Shown: positions 23,986 through 33,387, numbered from the stretch's first letter. The stretch: 64,000 bases of DNA from Streptomyces sp. F63 (GCF_018070345.1 NZ_JAGPXX010000022.1:38106-102105); one strand, 5' to 3'. Program-made: numbers and translations. The notes: generated by a model not told the origin, from the letters alone.

Positions 23986-25533
23986 TCAGAGCTTGGCGGC
24001 CGGCTCGCCCATCCCGTCCCCGCCGGAACCGGAGACTCCCGCCCGGCGGTCGCGGAGGTGCTGGAGGAAGGAGGCGAGTTCCCGCTTGACGATCGGCGCC
24101 AGCAGGTAGAGGCCGATGATGTTGATGACCGCGGCCAGGAACAGCATCGCGTCCGCCATGTCGATCAGCGCGCCGAGGGTGAGCATCGAACCCGCCGCGA
24201 CGATCACGCTGAACAGCACCTTGTAGATGTTCTCGCTGGTGCGGCTCCGGCCGAAGAGGTACGTCCAGCACTTCAGGCCGTAGTAGCTCCAGGTGATGAT
24301 CGTGGAGAAGGCGAAGAGCAGCACCGCCACGGTCAGGACGTACGGGAACCACGGCAGGACGGTCTCGAAGGCGTCGGACGTCAGCGTCACGCCGTCGCCG
24401 GGACCCTCGCCCGCGGCGGCCGCCTCACGGGCGTTCTCCCAGCTCGGGGTGGAGGCGATGACAATGGTCAGCGCGGTCATCGTGCAGATGACGACGGTGT
24501 CGATGAACGGCTCCAGCAGCGCGACCAGGCCCTCGGTCACCGGGTGCCGGGTCTTCACGGCGGAGTGCGCGATCGGCGCGGAGCCGATGCCCGCCTCGTT
24601 GGAGAACGCGGCCCGCTGGAAGCCGACGATCAGCACACCGATCGCACCGCCCGCGACGCCCTGGGGGTTGAAGGCACCGCTGATGATGCTGTTGACCGCG
24701 TCCGGCAGGGCCGGGATGTTGACGCCGATGACGATGAGACAGGCGGTGACGTAGATGCCCGCCATGGCCGGCACCAGCCGGCTGGTGACATTGGCGATGG
24801 ACTTGATCCCGCCGAGGAGCACCAGGGCGACCAGAGCGGCGAGCAGCACGCCGAAGAGGAGGGCGCCGGTGGAGTTGCCGAAGACGCCGTCCTCGCCGCC
24901 GGTGACGGACCGGAGCTGGGTGAAGCTCTGGTTGGCCTGGAAGAGGTTGCCGCCGAAGAAGGTGAAGAAGAGCAGGGAGACCGCGACGCCCACGGCGAGC
25001 ACCTTGCCGACGCCGCTCATGCCGCGCTCGGCGAGGCCCTTGCGCAGATAGTGCATGGGGCCGCCGGAGACGGTGCCGTCCTCGTGGATGTCCCGGTACT
25101 TCACGCCCAGGGTGCACTCGACGAACTTGGTGGCCATGCCGAGCAGACCGGCGATGATCATCCAGAAGGTGGCTCCGGGCCCGCCGATGGTGACGGCGAC
25201 GGCCACACCGGCGATGTTGCCGAGGCCCACCGTGCCGGAGACCGCGGCGGTGAGGGCCTGGAAGTGGCTCACCTCACCGGGGTCGTCCTTGTCCTCGTAT
25301 TTGCCCCGCACCAGGTCGACCGCGAGTTTGGCGCGGCGGGCCTGGACGAAGCCGAAGTAGAGGGAGAAGACGACTCCCGCGACGACCAGCCAGCCCACGA
25401 TCCAGGGGAAGGGGGTGGGGAAGACGCCGAAGTCGGTCTCGTAGAAAACCCACTTGACCAGAAACGCGGCTACGGGATCGAAGACACCGTTGACGGTTTC
25501 CTCGATCGTCGAGGTGACGGAATTGCTTGCCAT
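23986..25533 (-). CDS. agcS: AgcS-family alanine/glycine:cation symporter
   Basis: A 515-aa integral membrane protein that imports small neutral amino acids with Na+ or H+. The family signature VSGTVGLGNIAGVAVAVTIG lies near residue 100, with FSNEAGIGSAPIAHS downstream, and about ten hydrophobic segments are visible. ATG at 25533 begins the family homology; the longer upstream frame lacks any match. AGAGG lies about 12 bases upstream. A Crp-like palindrome is 117 bp upstream, so catabolite or developmental control is possible. Confidence 0.93.
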   Translation of the reverse strand: MASNSVTSTIEETVNGVFDPVAAFLVKWVFYETDFGVFPTPFPWIVGWLVVAGVVFSLYFGFVQARRAKLAVDLVRGKYEDKDDPGEVSHFQALTAAVSGTVGLGNIAGVAVAVTIGGPGATFWMIIAGLLGMATKFVECTLGVKYRDIHEDGTVSGGPMHYLRKGLAERGMSGVGKVLAVGVAVSLLFFTFFGGNLFQANQSFTQLRSVTGGEDGVFGNSTGALLFGVLLAALVALVLLGGIKSIANVTSRLVPAMAGIYVTACLIVIGVNIPALPDAVNSIISGAFNPQGVAGGAIGVLIVGFQRAAFSNEAGIGSAPIAHSAVKTRHPVTEGLVALLEPFIDTVVICTMTALTIVIASTPSWENAREAAAAGEGPGDGVTLTSDAFETVLPWFPYVLTVAVLLFAFSTIITWSYYGLKCWTYLFGRSRTSENIYKVLFSVIVAAGSMLTLGALIDMADAMLFLAAVINIIGLYLLAPIVKRELASFLQHLRDRRAGVSGSGGDGMGEPAAKL

Positions 25534-25649
25534 GAAGGGAACCTCTGGCTGGTGTGGTGCTGAGGACGAGGGCTCACCATCCGGCGGTTGCCGATGGTGC
25601 GCTGATAAGACGGATTGGGAGTTCCTATCACGGAGAGCGACCGCACCGG

Positions 25650-25665
25650 TGTGACCTGGGTCACT
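25650..25665. promoter_or_regulatory. Crp-like site upstream of agcS
   Basis: TGTGACCTGGGTCACT matches the cAMP-receptor-protein form GTGA-N6-TCAC perfectly on both arms. It lies in the 328-bp gap between agcS and the catalase gene stop, 117 bp before the agcS ATG. The rest of the gap (25534-25861) shows no gene. Confidence 0.55.
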
Positions 25666-25861
25666 GAGTGGCCCGGGCATGGCAGTCTTTATTCCCCTGT
25701 AACCGGGCAAAAGCGCGGGATAGATTCGCTATACAGGAACACCGGCCCCGGTGAGCGGTGCGGCGCCGCGCACGCACCGTTACATGATCGCAATGCTCGG
25801 CCCGGCCCCCTCCGTCCCCGGGCAGGCGGTGGAGGGCCGGGCCGGACGCCGTCCGCGTTCC

Positions 25862-27520
25862 TCAACGCGTCACGACATGCCGCTCGTCCGGGACGCAGTG
25901 CGTCATGGTGAGGCCCGAGACGTCGCGCGGCGGGTTCTTGCCGAGATTCGCCAGCCGCCGCTGGTCCTCCTCGGTCAGCTGCTGGCCCGGCAGTGGTTCG
26001 AGATGCGCCACCTCCGGGGTGTCGATCCCCAGCCCCTCGCCGACCCGCAGCCCGAGGTCGTTCTCCACCAGCAGGAAGTGCCAGAGCATGCGCTCCCGCA
26101 CCGGGCGGTCGCACTGGGAGAGCAGGGTGACGCAGTTCCGGACCAGGTCGTCGCGCTCCCACTCCTCCAGCAGCAGATAGCGCTGCCCGGCCTGGAGGTA
26201 GTCGTTGGTGCGGGGGATGCGCTTGCGGGTCAGCTTGCCGCGGATCTCGGGGCCCTGGTCGTCATGGGTGGGGTAGGCCGCCTCCTGCAGCCCGCCCAGC
26301 GCCGACGGCTCGTAGTTGATGTGGGTGTTCTCCGCGCCGCCGTCGACGTGGTACGCCATCTGGCCGTCGCGCTGGTGGGTGCGGACCGGGGCGTTCCTGG
26401 CCTGGTTCACCGGCAGTTGCAGGTAGTTGGGGCCCACCCGGTAGCGCTGGGTGTCGCTGTAGGAGAAGGTCCGGCCGACGAGCATCTTGTCGTCCGAGAA
26501 GTCCAGCCCGTCGACCAGCACACCGGTGCCGAACGAGATCTGCTCGTTCTCGGCGAAGTAGTTGGCGGGCATCCGGTCGAGCACCATCCGGCCCACCGGC
26601 CTGGGCGGGAAGTCCTGCTCGGGCCAGGTCTTGGTGTCGTCCAGCGGGTCGAAGTCCAGCTCCGGGTGCTCGTGGTCGTCCATCATCTGGACGAGCAGCT
26701 CCCACTCCGGGTGGTCGCCGCGCGCCACGGCCTCGTAGAGGTCCTTCGTCGCGTGGCCGGTGGACTCGGCCTGCACGTTGGCGGCGTCCTCCTCCGTCAT
26801 GCTGCGCACGCCCTGCTTGGGCATCCAGGTGTACTTCACCAGCTTGGTGCCGCCGTGGGCATCCACCCACTTGTAGGTGTTGACCCCGAAGCCCTGCATG
26901 TGGCGGTAGTCCGCCGGGATGCCGCGCGGGCTGAACAGATTGACCAGCATGTGCATCGATTCCGGCGTCTGGCTCATGAAATCGAAGATGCGGTTCGGCT
27001 GCTGCTCGAACGTGACCGGGTCGGGCTTGAGCGCGTGGATCACGTCCGGGAACTTGATCGCGTCCCGGATGAAGAAGACGGCGAGGTTGTTCCCCACCAG
27101 GTCCCAGTTGCCGTCCTCGGTGTAGAACTTCACCGCGAAGCCGCGCGGGTCCCGGGCGGCCTCCGAGGAGTCCCGGCCCCCGATGACGGTGGAGAAGCGG
27201 ACCGCGACGTCGGTGCGCTTGCCGCGCTCCTGGAAGAGCTTGGCGCGGGTGTAGCGGTCGATCGGCTCGTCGCCCCAGGCGCCGTACGCCTCGAAGTAGC
27301 CGTACGCGGTCACGCCGCGGGCGTGGACGACGCGCTCCGGGATCCGCTCCCGGTCGAAGTGGCTGATCTTCTCCAGGAACTGGTAGTTCTCCAGGGTGGC
27401 CGGTCCGCGCGGACCGACGGTGCGCTGGTTCTGGTTGTCGTAGACCGGGTGCCCCTGCCGGTTCGTGAGCACCGGCCTCTCGTCCCCCCGGCCGGCGCCC
27501 TTCTTCTCCACGTCCGTCAC
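25862..27520 (-). CDS. katA: Monofunctional heme catalase
   Basis: A 552-aa catalase that dismutates hydrogen peroxide. The active-site block FDRERIPERVVHARG with His66, the catalytic Asn in the NNLAVFFIRD region, and the proximal heme block RTFSYSDTQRYRVG with its Tyr are all present. The length is somewhat above small-subunit catalases because of a C-terminal extension of Rieske-unrelated catalase-related helices (catalase-rel domain). GTG at 27520 has GAAGGAG upstream. It is divergent from a small hypothetical gene. No Fur/CatR-type regulator gene is adjacent. Confidence 0.95.
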   Translation of the reverse strand: MTDVEKKGAGRGDERPVLTNRQGHPVYDNQNQRTVGPRGPATLENYQFLEKISHFDRERIPERVVHARGVTAYGYFEAYGAWGDEPIDRYTRAKLFQERGKRTDVAVRFSTVIGGRDSSEAARDPRGFAVKFYTEDGNWDLVGNNLAVFFIRDAIKFPDVIHALKPDPVTFEQQPNRIFDFMSQTPESMHMLVNLFSPRGIPADYRHMQGFGVNTYKWVDAHGGTKLVKYTWMPKQGVRSMTEEDAANVQAESTGHATKDLYEAVARGDHPEWELLVQMMDDHEHPELDFDPLDDTKTWPEQDFPPRPVGRMVLDRMPANYFAENEQISFGTGVLVDGLDFSDDKMLVGRTFSYSDTQRYRVGPNYLQLPVNQARNAPVRTHQRDGQMAYHVDGGAENTHINYEPSALGGLQEAAYPTHDDQGPEIRGKLTRKRIPRTNDYLQAGQRYLLLEEWERDDLVRNCVTLLSQCDRPVRERMLWHFLLVENDLGLRVGEGLGIDTPEVAHLEPLPGQQLTEEDQRRLANLGKNPPRDVSGLTMTHCVPDERHVVTR

Positions 27521-27662
27521 GGTGCTGGGCTCCTTCGCTCGTCGGTGCGCCGCGCCGCGCCGATTGCCGCGAGCGGCTGCGTGTGCGTACCCCGATGGGA
27601 GGGCGGCCTAACAGCAGAAGGAAGGGCGTTCCTCCGGTTCCGCGGGAGCGGCATCGCCGTAA

Positions 27663-27680
27663 TTGCAGATGTACTTGCAG
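27663..27680. promoter_or_regulatory. TTGCAG direct repeat in the catalase upstream region
   Basis: TTGCAG occurs twice with a 12-bp period inside an AT-richer patch about 145 bp upstream of the catalase start. Spacing of just over one helical turn fits a regulator binding one face. No factor can be named. Confidence 0.35.
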
Positions 27681-27761
27681 TGACGGTCGCTCCGGAGCGA
27701 GGATGGTTCTTCCCGGGCGAACCGCCCCCTCAACCGCCCCTCGGACGCTGTGGAGTGCGCG

Positions 27762-28031
27762 ATGACAGCACATCAGGCACGGCGGGGCGGCGGCCCGGAT
27801 CCGACCGGGCCGCAGCGCCGGGGCGGCCCCCGCGCCGGTGCGCCGGGCGGAGCCCCGCCCGCCACCGGTCCGGTGCCGGGCACGGCGGGGACGACGCGGG
27901 CGGCCGCGCCCGGCCCGGCCGCGGCCGAGACGGACCGCGAATGGGACCCGTTCACCCGCCTGCTCCTGCTGCTGGAGGTCTCCGGGCGCCGGTCCTGGCT
28001 GGAGGGCCTCACCTCCCCCGACCGCACCTGA
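27762..28031 (+). CDS. Small hypothetical protein
   Basis: An 89-aa protein, not recognised. The first 55 residues are Gly/Pro/Ala/Arg-rich; the C-terminal third is more protein-like (EWDPFTRLLLLLEVSGRRSW). GGAG lies six bases before the ATG at 27762. It is divergent from catalase and 276 bp before the aldehyde dehydrogenase. The reading may be spurious because GC-rich DNA yields such frames easily. Confidence 0.4.
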   Translation: MTAHQARRGGGPDPTGPQRRGGPRAGAPGGAPPATGPVPGTAGTTRAAAPGPAAAETDREWDPFTRLLLLLEVSGRRSWLEGLTSPDRT

Positions 28032-28307
28032 CCGGCGGGGACCGCGGCTCACCCCGCCCCGGGCGTGCCGGGGATCGCCGGGGCGCAGCCGCCCGGCCGG
28101 GCGGCAGCGGCCTCACCGGCGGGGGAGCTTTCCCGCCGCTTTCCGCGTCCGCCGTCCACGGTCCGCCGCCGGCCGCACGCCCGGCTTCCGGGGGCCGGGG
28201 CCCGGCGGTGGAGTAAGCCGGGGAGACGGGGTACCTGCCACAGAAGCGCACCGGTGGGTTCCGTGGACCGGTGCGCCGTCCGCCGCGTCCCAGGAGGAGA
28301 CCCCACC

Positions 28308-29732
28308 ATGGCCATCGCCACCGTCAACCCGGCCACCGGCGAGACGCTGAAGACCTACGACCCCCTCGGCGGCGCGGAGACCGGCGAGCGGATCGACCGG
28401 GCGCGCCGGGCCTTCCACACCTACCGCCTCACCGGCTTCGGCAGGCGCGCCGAGCTGATGAACCGCGCGGCCGGTCTGCTGGAGGAGGAGCAGGAGGACA
28501 TCGCGCGGACCATGACGACCGAAATGGGCAAGACCCTGGCCGCCTCCCGCGCCGAGACGGCCAAGTGCGTCAGGGCGATGCGCTGGTACGCCCGCAACGC
28601 CGAGGCCCTGCTGGCGGACGAGGAGCCGGCGGCCGCGGACATCGAGGACGCGGGGGCCGTCCGCGCGTACGTCCGCTACCGCCCGCTCGGGGTCGTCCTG
28701 GCCGTCATGCCGTGGAACTTCCCGCTCTGGCAGGTGATCCGCTTCGCGGCACCCGCCCTGATGGCGGGGAACACGGCCCTCCTCAAGCACGCCTCCAACG
28801 TGCCGCAGACCGCCCTCTACCTGGAGGACCTGTTCCGCCGGGCGGACTTCCCGGGAGGCTGCTTCCAGACACTGCTGGTCGGCTCCGGCGCCGTCGAGGG
28901 CATCCTGCGGGACCCGCGGGTCGCCGCCGCCACCCTCACCGGCAGTGAGCCAGCCGGCCGTTCGGTGGCCTCGATCGCCGGGGACTCCGTGAAGAAGACG
29001 GTGCTGGAGCTGGGCGGCAGCGACCCGTTCGTCGTCATGTCCTCCGCCGACATCCCCGAAGCGGCGAGGACCGCCGTGACCGCGCGGGTGCAGAACAACG
29101 GCCAGTCGTGCATCGCCGCCAAGCGCTTCATCGTGCACACGGACGTCTACGACGACTTCGTGGGCCGGTTCACCGCCGCGATGAGGGAGCTGACCGTGGG
29201 CGACCCGATGGACGAGTCCACCGACGTCGGGCCACTCGCCAGTGAGCGCGGCCGGGCGGACCTGGAGGAGCTGGTCGAGGACGCACGGGCGGGCGGGGCG
29301 AGCGTGCTCTGCGGTGGCCGTCGGCCGGAGGGGCTGCCGGACGGCTGGTTCTACGAGCCCACGGTGCTGGCGGACGTCACCCCTTCGATGCGCATTCATC
29401 GCGAGGAGGCGTTCGGGCCGGTGGCCTCCGTCTACCGGGTCTCCGGCACGGACCAGGCGGTGCAGCTGGCCAACGACACCCCGTTCGGGCTCAGCTCCAA
29501 TGTCTGGACCCGCAACCCGGAGGAGCAGCGGCGCTTCGTCCGTGATCTCGAAGCGGGCGCCGTGTACGTCAACGGCATGACGGCCTCGCATCCCGCGCTG
29601 CCCTTCGGCGGCGTCAAGCGGTCGGGTTACGGGCGCGAGCTGGCCGGGCACGGCATCCGCGAGTTCTGCAACGCCACCGCGGTCTGGTACGGGCCCTCGC
29701 ACGCCGAGACCGGGCCCGCCGCCGTGGAGTGA
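28308..29732 (+). CDS. NAD(P)-dependent (succinate-)semialdehyde dehydrogenase
   Basis: A 474-aa aldehyde dehydrogenase that oxidises a semialdehyde to the acid, probably succinate semialdehyde. Key blocks are VMPWNFPLWQ (cofactor), LELGGSDPFVV (general-base Glu) and NNGQSCIAAKRF (nucleophilic Cys, about residue 268), with the C-terminal LPFGGVKRSGYGREL. AGGAGG lies ten bases before ATG 28308; the upstream in-frame extension is unlike the family. Its context (catalase, orphan) gives no pathway. Confidence 0.93.
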   Translation: MAIATVNPATGETLKTYDPLGGAETGERIDRARRAFHTYRLTGFGRRAELMNRAAGLLEEEQEDIARTMTTEMGKTLAASRAETAKCVRAMRWYARNAEALLADEEPAAADIEDAGAVRAYVRYRPLGVVLAVMPWNFPLWQVIRFAAPALMAGNTALLKHASNVPQTALYLEDLFRRADFPGGCFQTLLVGSGAVEGILRDPRVAAATLTGSEPAGRSVASIAGDSVKKTVLELGGSDPFVVMSSADIPEAARTAVTARVQNNGQSCIAAKRFIVHTDVYDDFVGRFTAAMRELTVGDPMDESTDVGPLASERGRADLEELVEDARAGGASVLCGGRRPEGLPDGWFYEPTVLADVTPSMRIHREEAFGPVASVYRVSGTDQAVQLANDTPFGLSSNVWTRNPEEQRRFVRDLEAGAVYVNGMTASHPALPFGGVKRSGYGRELAGHGIREFCNATAVWYGPSHAETGPAAVE

Positions 29733-30103
29733 ACGGCCCGGAAGGGGGCGGGCCGCCGCGGTTCGGCCGCGCCGCGCCGGGCCGCGCCGGGCCGGGCCGC
29801 GCCGCGCCGGGCCGCGCCGCGCCCGTGCCCCCGCCCGGCTTCCGTGGCCCGGCCCGTACGGGCGGAACCGGGCGCCCGGAGGCAGGCGGCCGCCGGGCCG
29901 GGCGCCGCGTGCGCGCGGCCCACGGCCGGGCCGGGCCCGGCAGGCCGGTGGTTCCCGGCCGGGAACGGAACCACCCGGCCCCGGATGCGCCCGAATGGGG
30001 GGAGCGGCCGGGGTGAAGGGCCCCCGGGCCGGGTACGCGTCCCCCCGTCCCCGGCGGGCCGCCGCCGGGGCATACCCGCCGGACCACGAACTGGGAGACC
30101 TCG
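29733..30103. terminator. Gene-free gap with a hairpin
   Basis: The first half is CG-only low complexity (GCCGCGCCGCGCCGGG-type runs). A hairpin at 29943-29980 pairs GGCCGGTGGTTCC with GGAACCACCCGGCC (one bulge) and contains the inner palindrome GTTCCCGGCCGGGAAC; it is a likely terminator of the dehydrogenase gene. No gene is supported. Confidence 0.6.
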
Positions 30104-30370
30104 ATGACGAGCCCGAACCCCGACCCCGTACCCCCGGCTCCGACCCCGCCGCCGGGGCCCGGCCCCCGTCCCGTACCGGAACCGGTGCCGCCGGCCCCCA
30201 CCCCGCCGCCCGGCCCCGGGCCCGGGCCGACGCCCGGTCCCAACCCGGGGCCCACGCCCGTACCGGAGCCGGACCCGATCCCGCCCGTCCCGCCCGGCCC
30301 GAACCATCCCGAGCCCACACCGGAGCCGCAGCCCAATCCCAGCCCGGTCGGCGGAACGGCGGCGAACTGA
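30104..30370 (+). CDS. Proline-rich small protein
   Basis: An 88-aa protein, about half proline, built from PP, PG, PE and PN steps and lacking any signal peptide or hydrophobic segment. GGGAG eight bases before the ATG and only 3 bp to the next start codon support expression with the downstream DinB-like gene. It is probably an extended polyproline rod; translation would need EF-P. Function is unknown. Similar low-complexity frames can be artefacts, so confidence is moderate. Confidence 0.6.
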   Translation: MTSPNPDPVPPAPTPPPGPGPRPVPEPVPPAPTPPPGPGPGPTPGPNPGPTPVPEPDPIPPVPPGPNHPEPTPEPQPNPSPVGGTAAN

Positions 30371-30373
30371 CCG

Positions 30374-30937
30374 ATGGACCTGCTCGACGCCTTCGACACC
30401 GCGTGGCTGGAGTTCGACCGCCGGGTGCACCGGATCCGCGCGGACCAGTGGGGCGACCCCACCCCCTGCACCGCATGGACGGTGCGCGACCTGGTGAACC
30501 ACCTGACCGGCGAGCATCTGTGGGCCCCCCGGCTGCTGCGCGGAGCCACCCTGGCCGAGGTCGGCGACCGCTTCGACGGCGATGTGCTCGGCGACGACCC
30601 CGTCGCGGCCTGGGAGCGGGCCGCCGCGGAGTCGCACGCCGCCTTCCACCGGCCCGGCGCGCTGGACGGCCGGGTCCACACCAGCGGCGGGGAGACGCCC
30701 ACCACCGCCTACGGCTGGCAGATGACCACGGATCTCACCGTGCACGCCTGGGACCTGGCCCGGGGCATCGGTGACGACGACGCCCTCGGCGACGAACTCG
30801 CCGCGACGGTGTACGAGCGGGTCGAGCCGGAGGCGGCCGGCTGGCAGGGCTCCGGTCTCTTCGCCGCACCGGTGCCGGTGCCGGACGGTGCCGGGGCGCA
30901 GGACCGGCTCGTCGCCCTGCTCGGCCGGAAGCCGTGA
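30374..30937 (+). CDS. TIGR03086-family DinB-like / maleylpyruvate isomerase N-domain protein
   Basis: A 187-aa four-helix-bundle protein. Conserved blocks are WGDPTPCTAWTVRDLVNHL, and TTDLTVHAWDLARG with the metal-binding His. This actinobacterial family belongs to the mycothiol-dependent DinB superfamily (metalloenzymes or thiol transferases); the reaction here is unknown. It starts 3 bp after the proline-rich gene. Confidence 0.88.
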   Translation: MDLLDAFDTAWLEFDRRVHRIRADQWGDPTPCTAWTVRDLVNHLTGEHLWAPRLLRGATLAEVGDRFDGDVLGDDPVAAWERAAAESHAAFHRPGALDGRVHTSGGETPTTAYGWQMTTDLTVHAWDLARGIGDDDALGDELAATVYERVEPEAAGWQGSGLFAAPVPVPDGAGAQDRLVALLGRKP

Positions 30938-30962
30938 CCCGGGCGGGTGCTGCTCCTGTCCA

Positions 30963-30995
30963 GCGGGGCCGCACCCGGGCCGGGCGCGGCCCCGC
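30963..30995. terminator. Hairpin between convergent genes
   Basis: GCGGGGCCGC (30963-30972) pairs perfectly with GCGGCCCCGC (30986-30995) over a 13-nt loop, between the DinB-like gene and the carboxypeptidase gene. Confidence 0.7.
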
Positions 30996-31057
30996 ACGGC
31001 CGCCGTCCCGGCGACGGGGCTGCTCCGGCGCCGCCCGGTGCGGGCGGCGCCGGGGGC

Positions 31058-32338
31058 TCACCACGATCCGCCGTCGCTCCGGCCACGCCCCCGCGGGCCC
31101 CGGTACCCGGCCGCGAACGCCGCCCTCCGGGCCCGCCGGCGGCGCACCCGCTGCCGCAGGGCCCAGGCCAGCGCTGCGCAGAGAGCGGCGGCCGCCCCGG
31201 CGTACGGCAGCAGCCGCCCGGTTCCGGAGGTGGTGTCGTTCTCCGGCACGGTGGCGGTGCCGGCGCTCCGCACGGCCGCCGGCGGCCCGTGGTGCGGCTC
31301 GGAGGCGTGTTCGGCCGGCGGAGGGTTGAGGGTGCCGACCGAGGGGGCGTCGTCGGCGATGGAGAAGCCCCAGTCCAGCAGGGACCGCGCTTCCTCGTAG
31401 ACGGCGTGGGGGCGGCCGGACCGCGGGTTCATGACGGTGACGAGCAGGGTGCGCCCGTCCCGCCGTGCGGCGGCCGCCAGGGTGTTCCCCGCGTGGGTGG
31501 TGTAACCGTTCTTCACTCCGATGAGCCCGGGGTACGGCTCCACTCCCGGCCCGCCGCTCAGCAGCCGGTTGGTGTTCTGGACGGCGAAGGTGCCGAGGGG
31601 CCGCCCCCGCGCGTCCCGGCCGGTGGGGAAGCGCGTGGTGGCCAGGCCGGCGTAGCGCGCGAAGTACGGCTGTGCGAGCCCCGCGCGCGCGAAGAGACTC
31701 AGGTCGTACGCCGAGGACACCTGGCCCGGGGCGTCGTAGCCGTCGGGTGAGACCACCCGGGTGTCGAGCGCGCCGAGCATCCGTGCCCTGGCCCGCATCT
31801 GCCGGACGGTGTTCTCCACCGAGCCGTTCATCGCGGCCAGGACGTGCACCGCGTCGTTGCCGGAAGCGAGGAAGACCCCGCGCCAGAGATCGGCGACCGT
31901 GTACCGGCGGCCCGGCCGCAGTCCGACCATGCTGCTGCCGGCGCCCACGGCCCGGAGGTCCGCGTCCCGCACGGTGCGCAGGTCGTCCTGGGGGAATTTC
32001 GGCAGCAGGGTGAGGGCGAACAGCATCTTGAGGGTGCTGGCGGGCGGGAGTCTGAGATGGGCGTTCCGGGCGGCCAGGACCCGGCCGGTACGGGCGTCGG
32101 AGACCATCCACGACCGGGCGGACAGGTCCCGGGGGAGGGTCTTCGCCGCTCTGCCGCCCGGCAGATGGAGGCCGGGGGCGGACAGGGGCCGGGTGTCGCG
32201 GACCGCCGAGCGGGGGCCGTGCCGGCCGTCCTGCCGTTCGTCCGCGTGCGCCGTGGGCACGGTGCAGCCGGTGAGGAGGGCGAGGAGGGCGAGGGCCGCG
32301 ACACCGCTCCGCGGGATGATTCCGGGGGACTTGTCCAT
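31058..32338 (-). CDS. D-alanyl-D-alanine carboxypeptidase (S11), lipoprotein with C-terminal anchor
   Basis: A 426-aa penicillin-binding protein trimming peptidoglycan pentapeptides. Catalytic motifs are S101-T-L-K104, S159-G-N161 and a K-N-G box (GVKNGYTTHAG) in place of KTG. The signal ends in a lipobox (LLTGC, Cys25), and a C-terminal hydrophobic helix followed by an Arg-rich tail is also present, so it may be held in the membrane at both ends. The ATG at 32338 is six bases after a TACGGT -10-like hexamer, suggesting a leaderless or very short-leader mRNA. Confidence 0.9.
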   Translation of the reverse strand: MDKSPGIIPRSGVAALALLALLTGCTVPTAHADERQDGRHGPRSAVRDTRPLSAPGLHLPGGRAAKTLPRDLSARSWMVSDARTGRVLAARNAHLRLPPASTLKMLFALTLLPKFPQDDLRTVRDADLRAVGAGSSMVGLRPGRRYTVADLWRGVFLASGNDAVHVLAAMNGSVENTVRQMRARARMLGALDTRVVSPDGYDAPGQVSSAYDLSLFARAGLAQPYFARYAGLATTRFPTGRDARGRPLGTFAVQNTNRLLSGGPGVEPYPGLIGVKNGYTTHAGNTLAAAARRDGRTLLVTVMNPRSGRPHAVYEEARSLLDWGFSIADDAPSVGTLNPPPAEHASEPHHGPPAAVRSAGTATVPENDTTSGTGRLLPYAGAAAALCAALAWALRQRVRRRRARRAAFAAGYRGPRGRGRSDGGSW

Positions 32339-32772
32339 ATCTGCACCGTAGGAACGGTCCGCCGGGCCTGCCGCGTGTTCCTGCTCCATCCGGGCCGCTG
32401 TCCCGACGCCACGCCAAATCCCGTGCCGCGCAAGCCAGGTGACGGTGTGCCGGTGCGCGTGCCGCCGTGCGGGCAGCACGAACGCCGCCGGGCCGGCCGT
32501 CCCTCCGGGGCCGGGCGGCGTGCCGGCGTCCGGAGCCGCCCCGCCCCGTCCGTCCGTCCGGCGGGCGGGCGGGCGGCGGGGCGGGGCCGGGGACGGGTCC
32601 GCCGGGTGGAAGCGGTGGTGCCGGGGTATCCGGGGGCCGTCCCGGCGGAAGGCGGAACCCCGGCGGTGAGGTCCTGGGCGTGGGGGTCCGGGGCGCGGGG
32701 GTCCGGGGCCGGGCCCGGAGGGCTGGACCAGCGGCGGTCCGGGGGAGGACCGGCAGGGCCGCCGCCGCGTCG
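32339..32772. other. Gene-free intergenic region
   Basis: A 434-bp stretch with no supported gene on either strand. It has GGGGTCCGGGGC direct repeats near 32690-32715 and a TACGGT hexamer next to the carboxypeptidase start. I see no riboswitch or strong terminator. Confidence 0.6.
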
Positions 32773-33177
32773 TCAGCCCGCCTGTGTCGCGGGGACGACG
32801 AACACGACCCCGCGGCCGGCGGCGGTGCCCGTGCGCTGTTCGCCCGGCGACATGAGGACGCCCGGCTCGCCTCCGCAGTCGGCGGCCGGGTAGAGCTGGG
32901 CGGCCAGCTCGGTGTCGTTGCGGAACGCCGTGGGCACGACGCCGTCGAAGGGGTAGCAGATGCCCACCCGGGGGGTGTCGATCTGCTGTTCCGGCCGGGT
33001 CTCCCCGTAGGCGAAGGACAGGGGGGCGGGCAGTTCGGAGGGTACGGAGGCGGACGGCTTGTCGCTCCCGTCGCCGGCCGAAGTGTCCTCGGACGACGCC
33101 ATCTTGGCGCCCACGAGTACCGCCGCGATGATTCCCGCCGCCGCCGCGACGGACAGATATCTGGTCAACACGCGCAT
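32773..33177 (-). CDS. Small membrane-anchored/secreted hypothetical protein
   Basis: A 134-aa protein with an N-terminal hydrophobic segment (about residues 8-25) and a Ser/Asp-rich linker. The folded part (about 50-130) carries two cysteines (about 74 and 101) that could form a disulfide outside the cell. GGAGG lies just before the ATG. I do not recognise a family. A CCGATAAG direct repeat lies upstream. Confidence 0.75.
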   Translation of the reverse strand: MRVLTRYLSVAAAAGIIAAVLVGAKMASSEDTSAGDGSDKPSASVPSELPAPLSFAYGETRPEQQIDTPRVGICYPFDGVVPTAFRNDTELAAQLYPAADCGGEPGVLMSPGEQRTGTAAGRGVVFVVPATQAG

Positions 33178-33253
33178 GGGTCCTCCAGGGCCGGTTCAAC
33201 ACGTTCTCGTGATGCACCTTGGCCCCCGGCGACCCGCCGGCCCACCAGGCATA

Positions 33254-33273
33254 CCGATAAGTAACCCGATAAG
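33254..33273. repeat. CCGATAAG direct repeat in a promoter region
   Basis: Two perfect copies (33254-33261, 33266-33273) separated by TAAC lie about 80 bp upstream of the small secreted-protein gene, in an AT-rich patch. They may form a tandem operator or promoter element. Confidence 0.45.
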
Positions 33274-33387
33274 CCTACTAATTGTTTCCGTGGCTCCCCC
33301 TCCTCTCGGCCGCCCGGGGGAGTACCGGCCGCGGGCGGCCGGAGGCCAAGGGATGCGGCCGCTCACCACACGCAGCACAGTTGGGGC

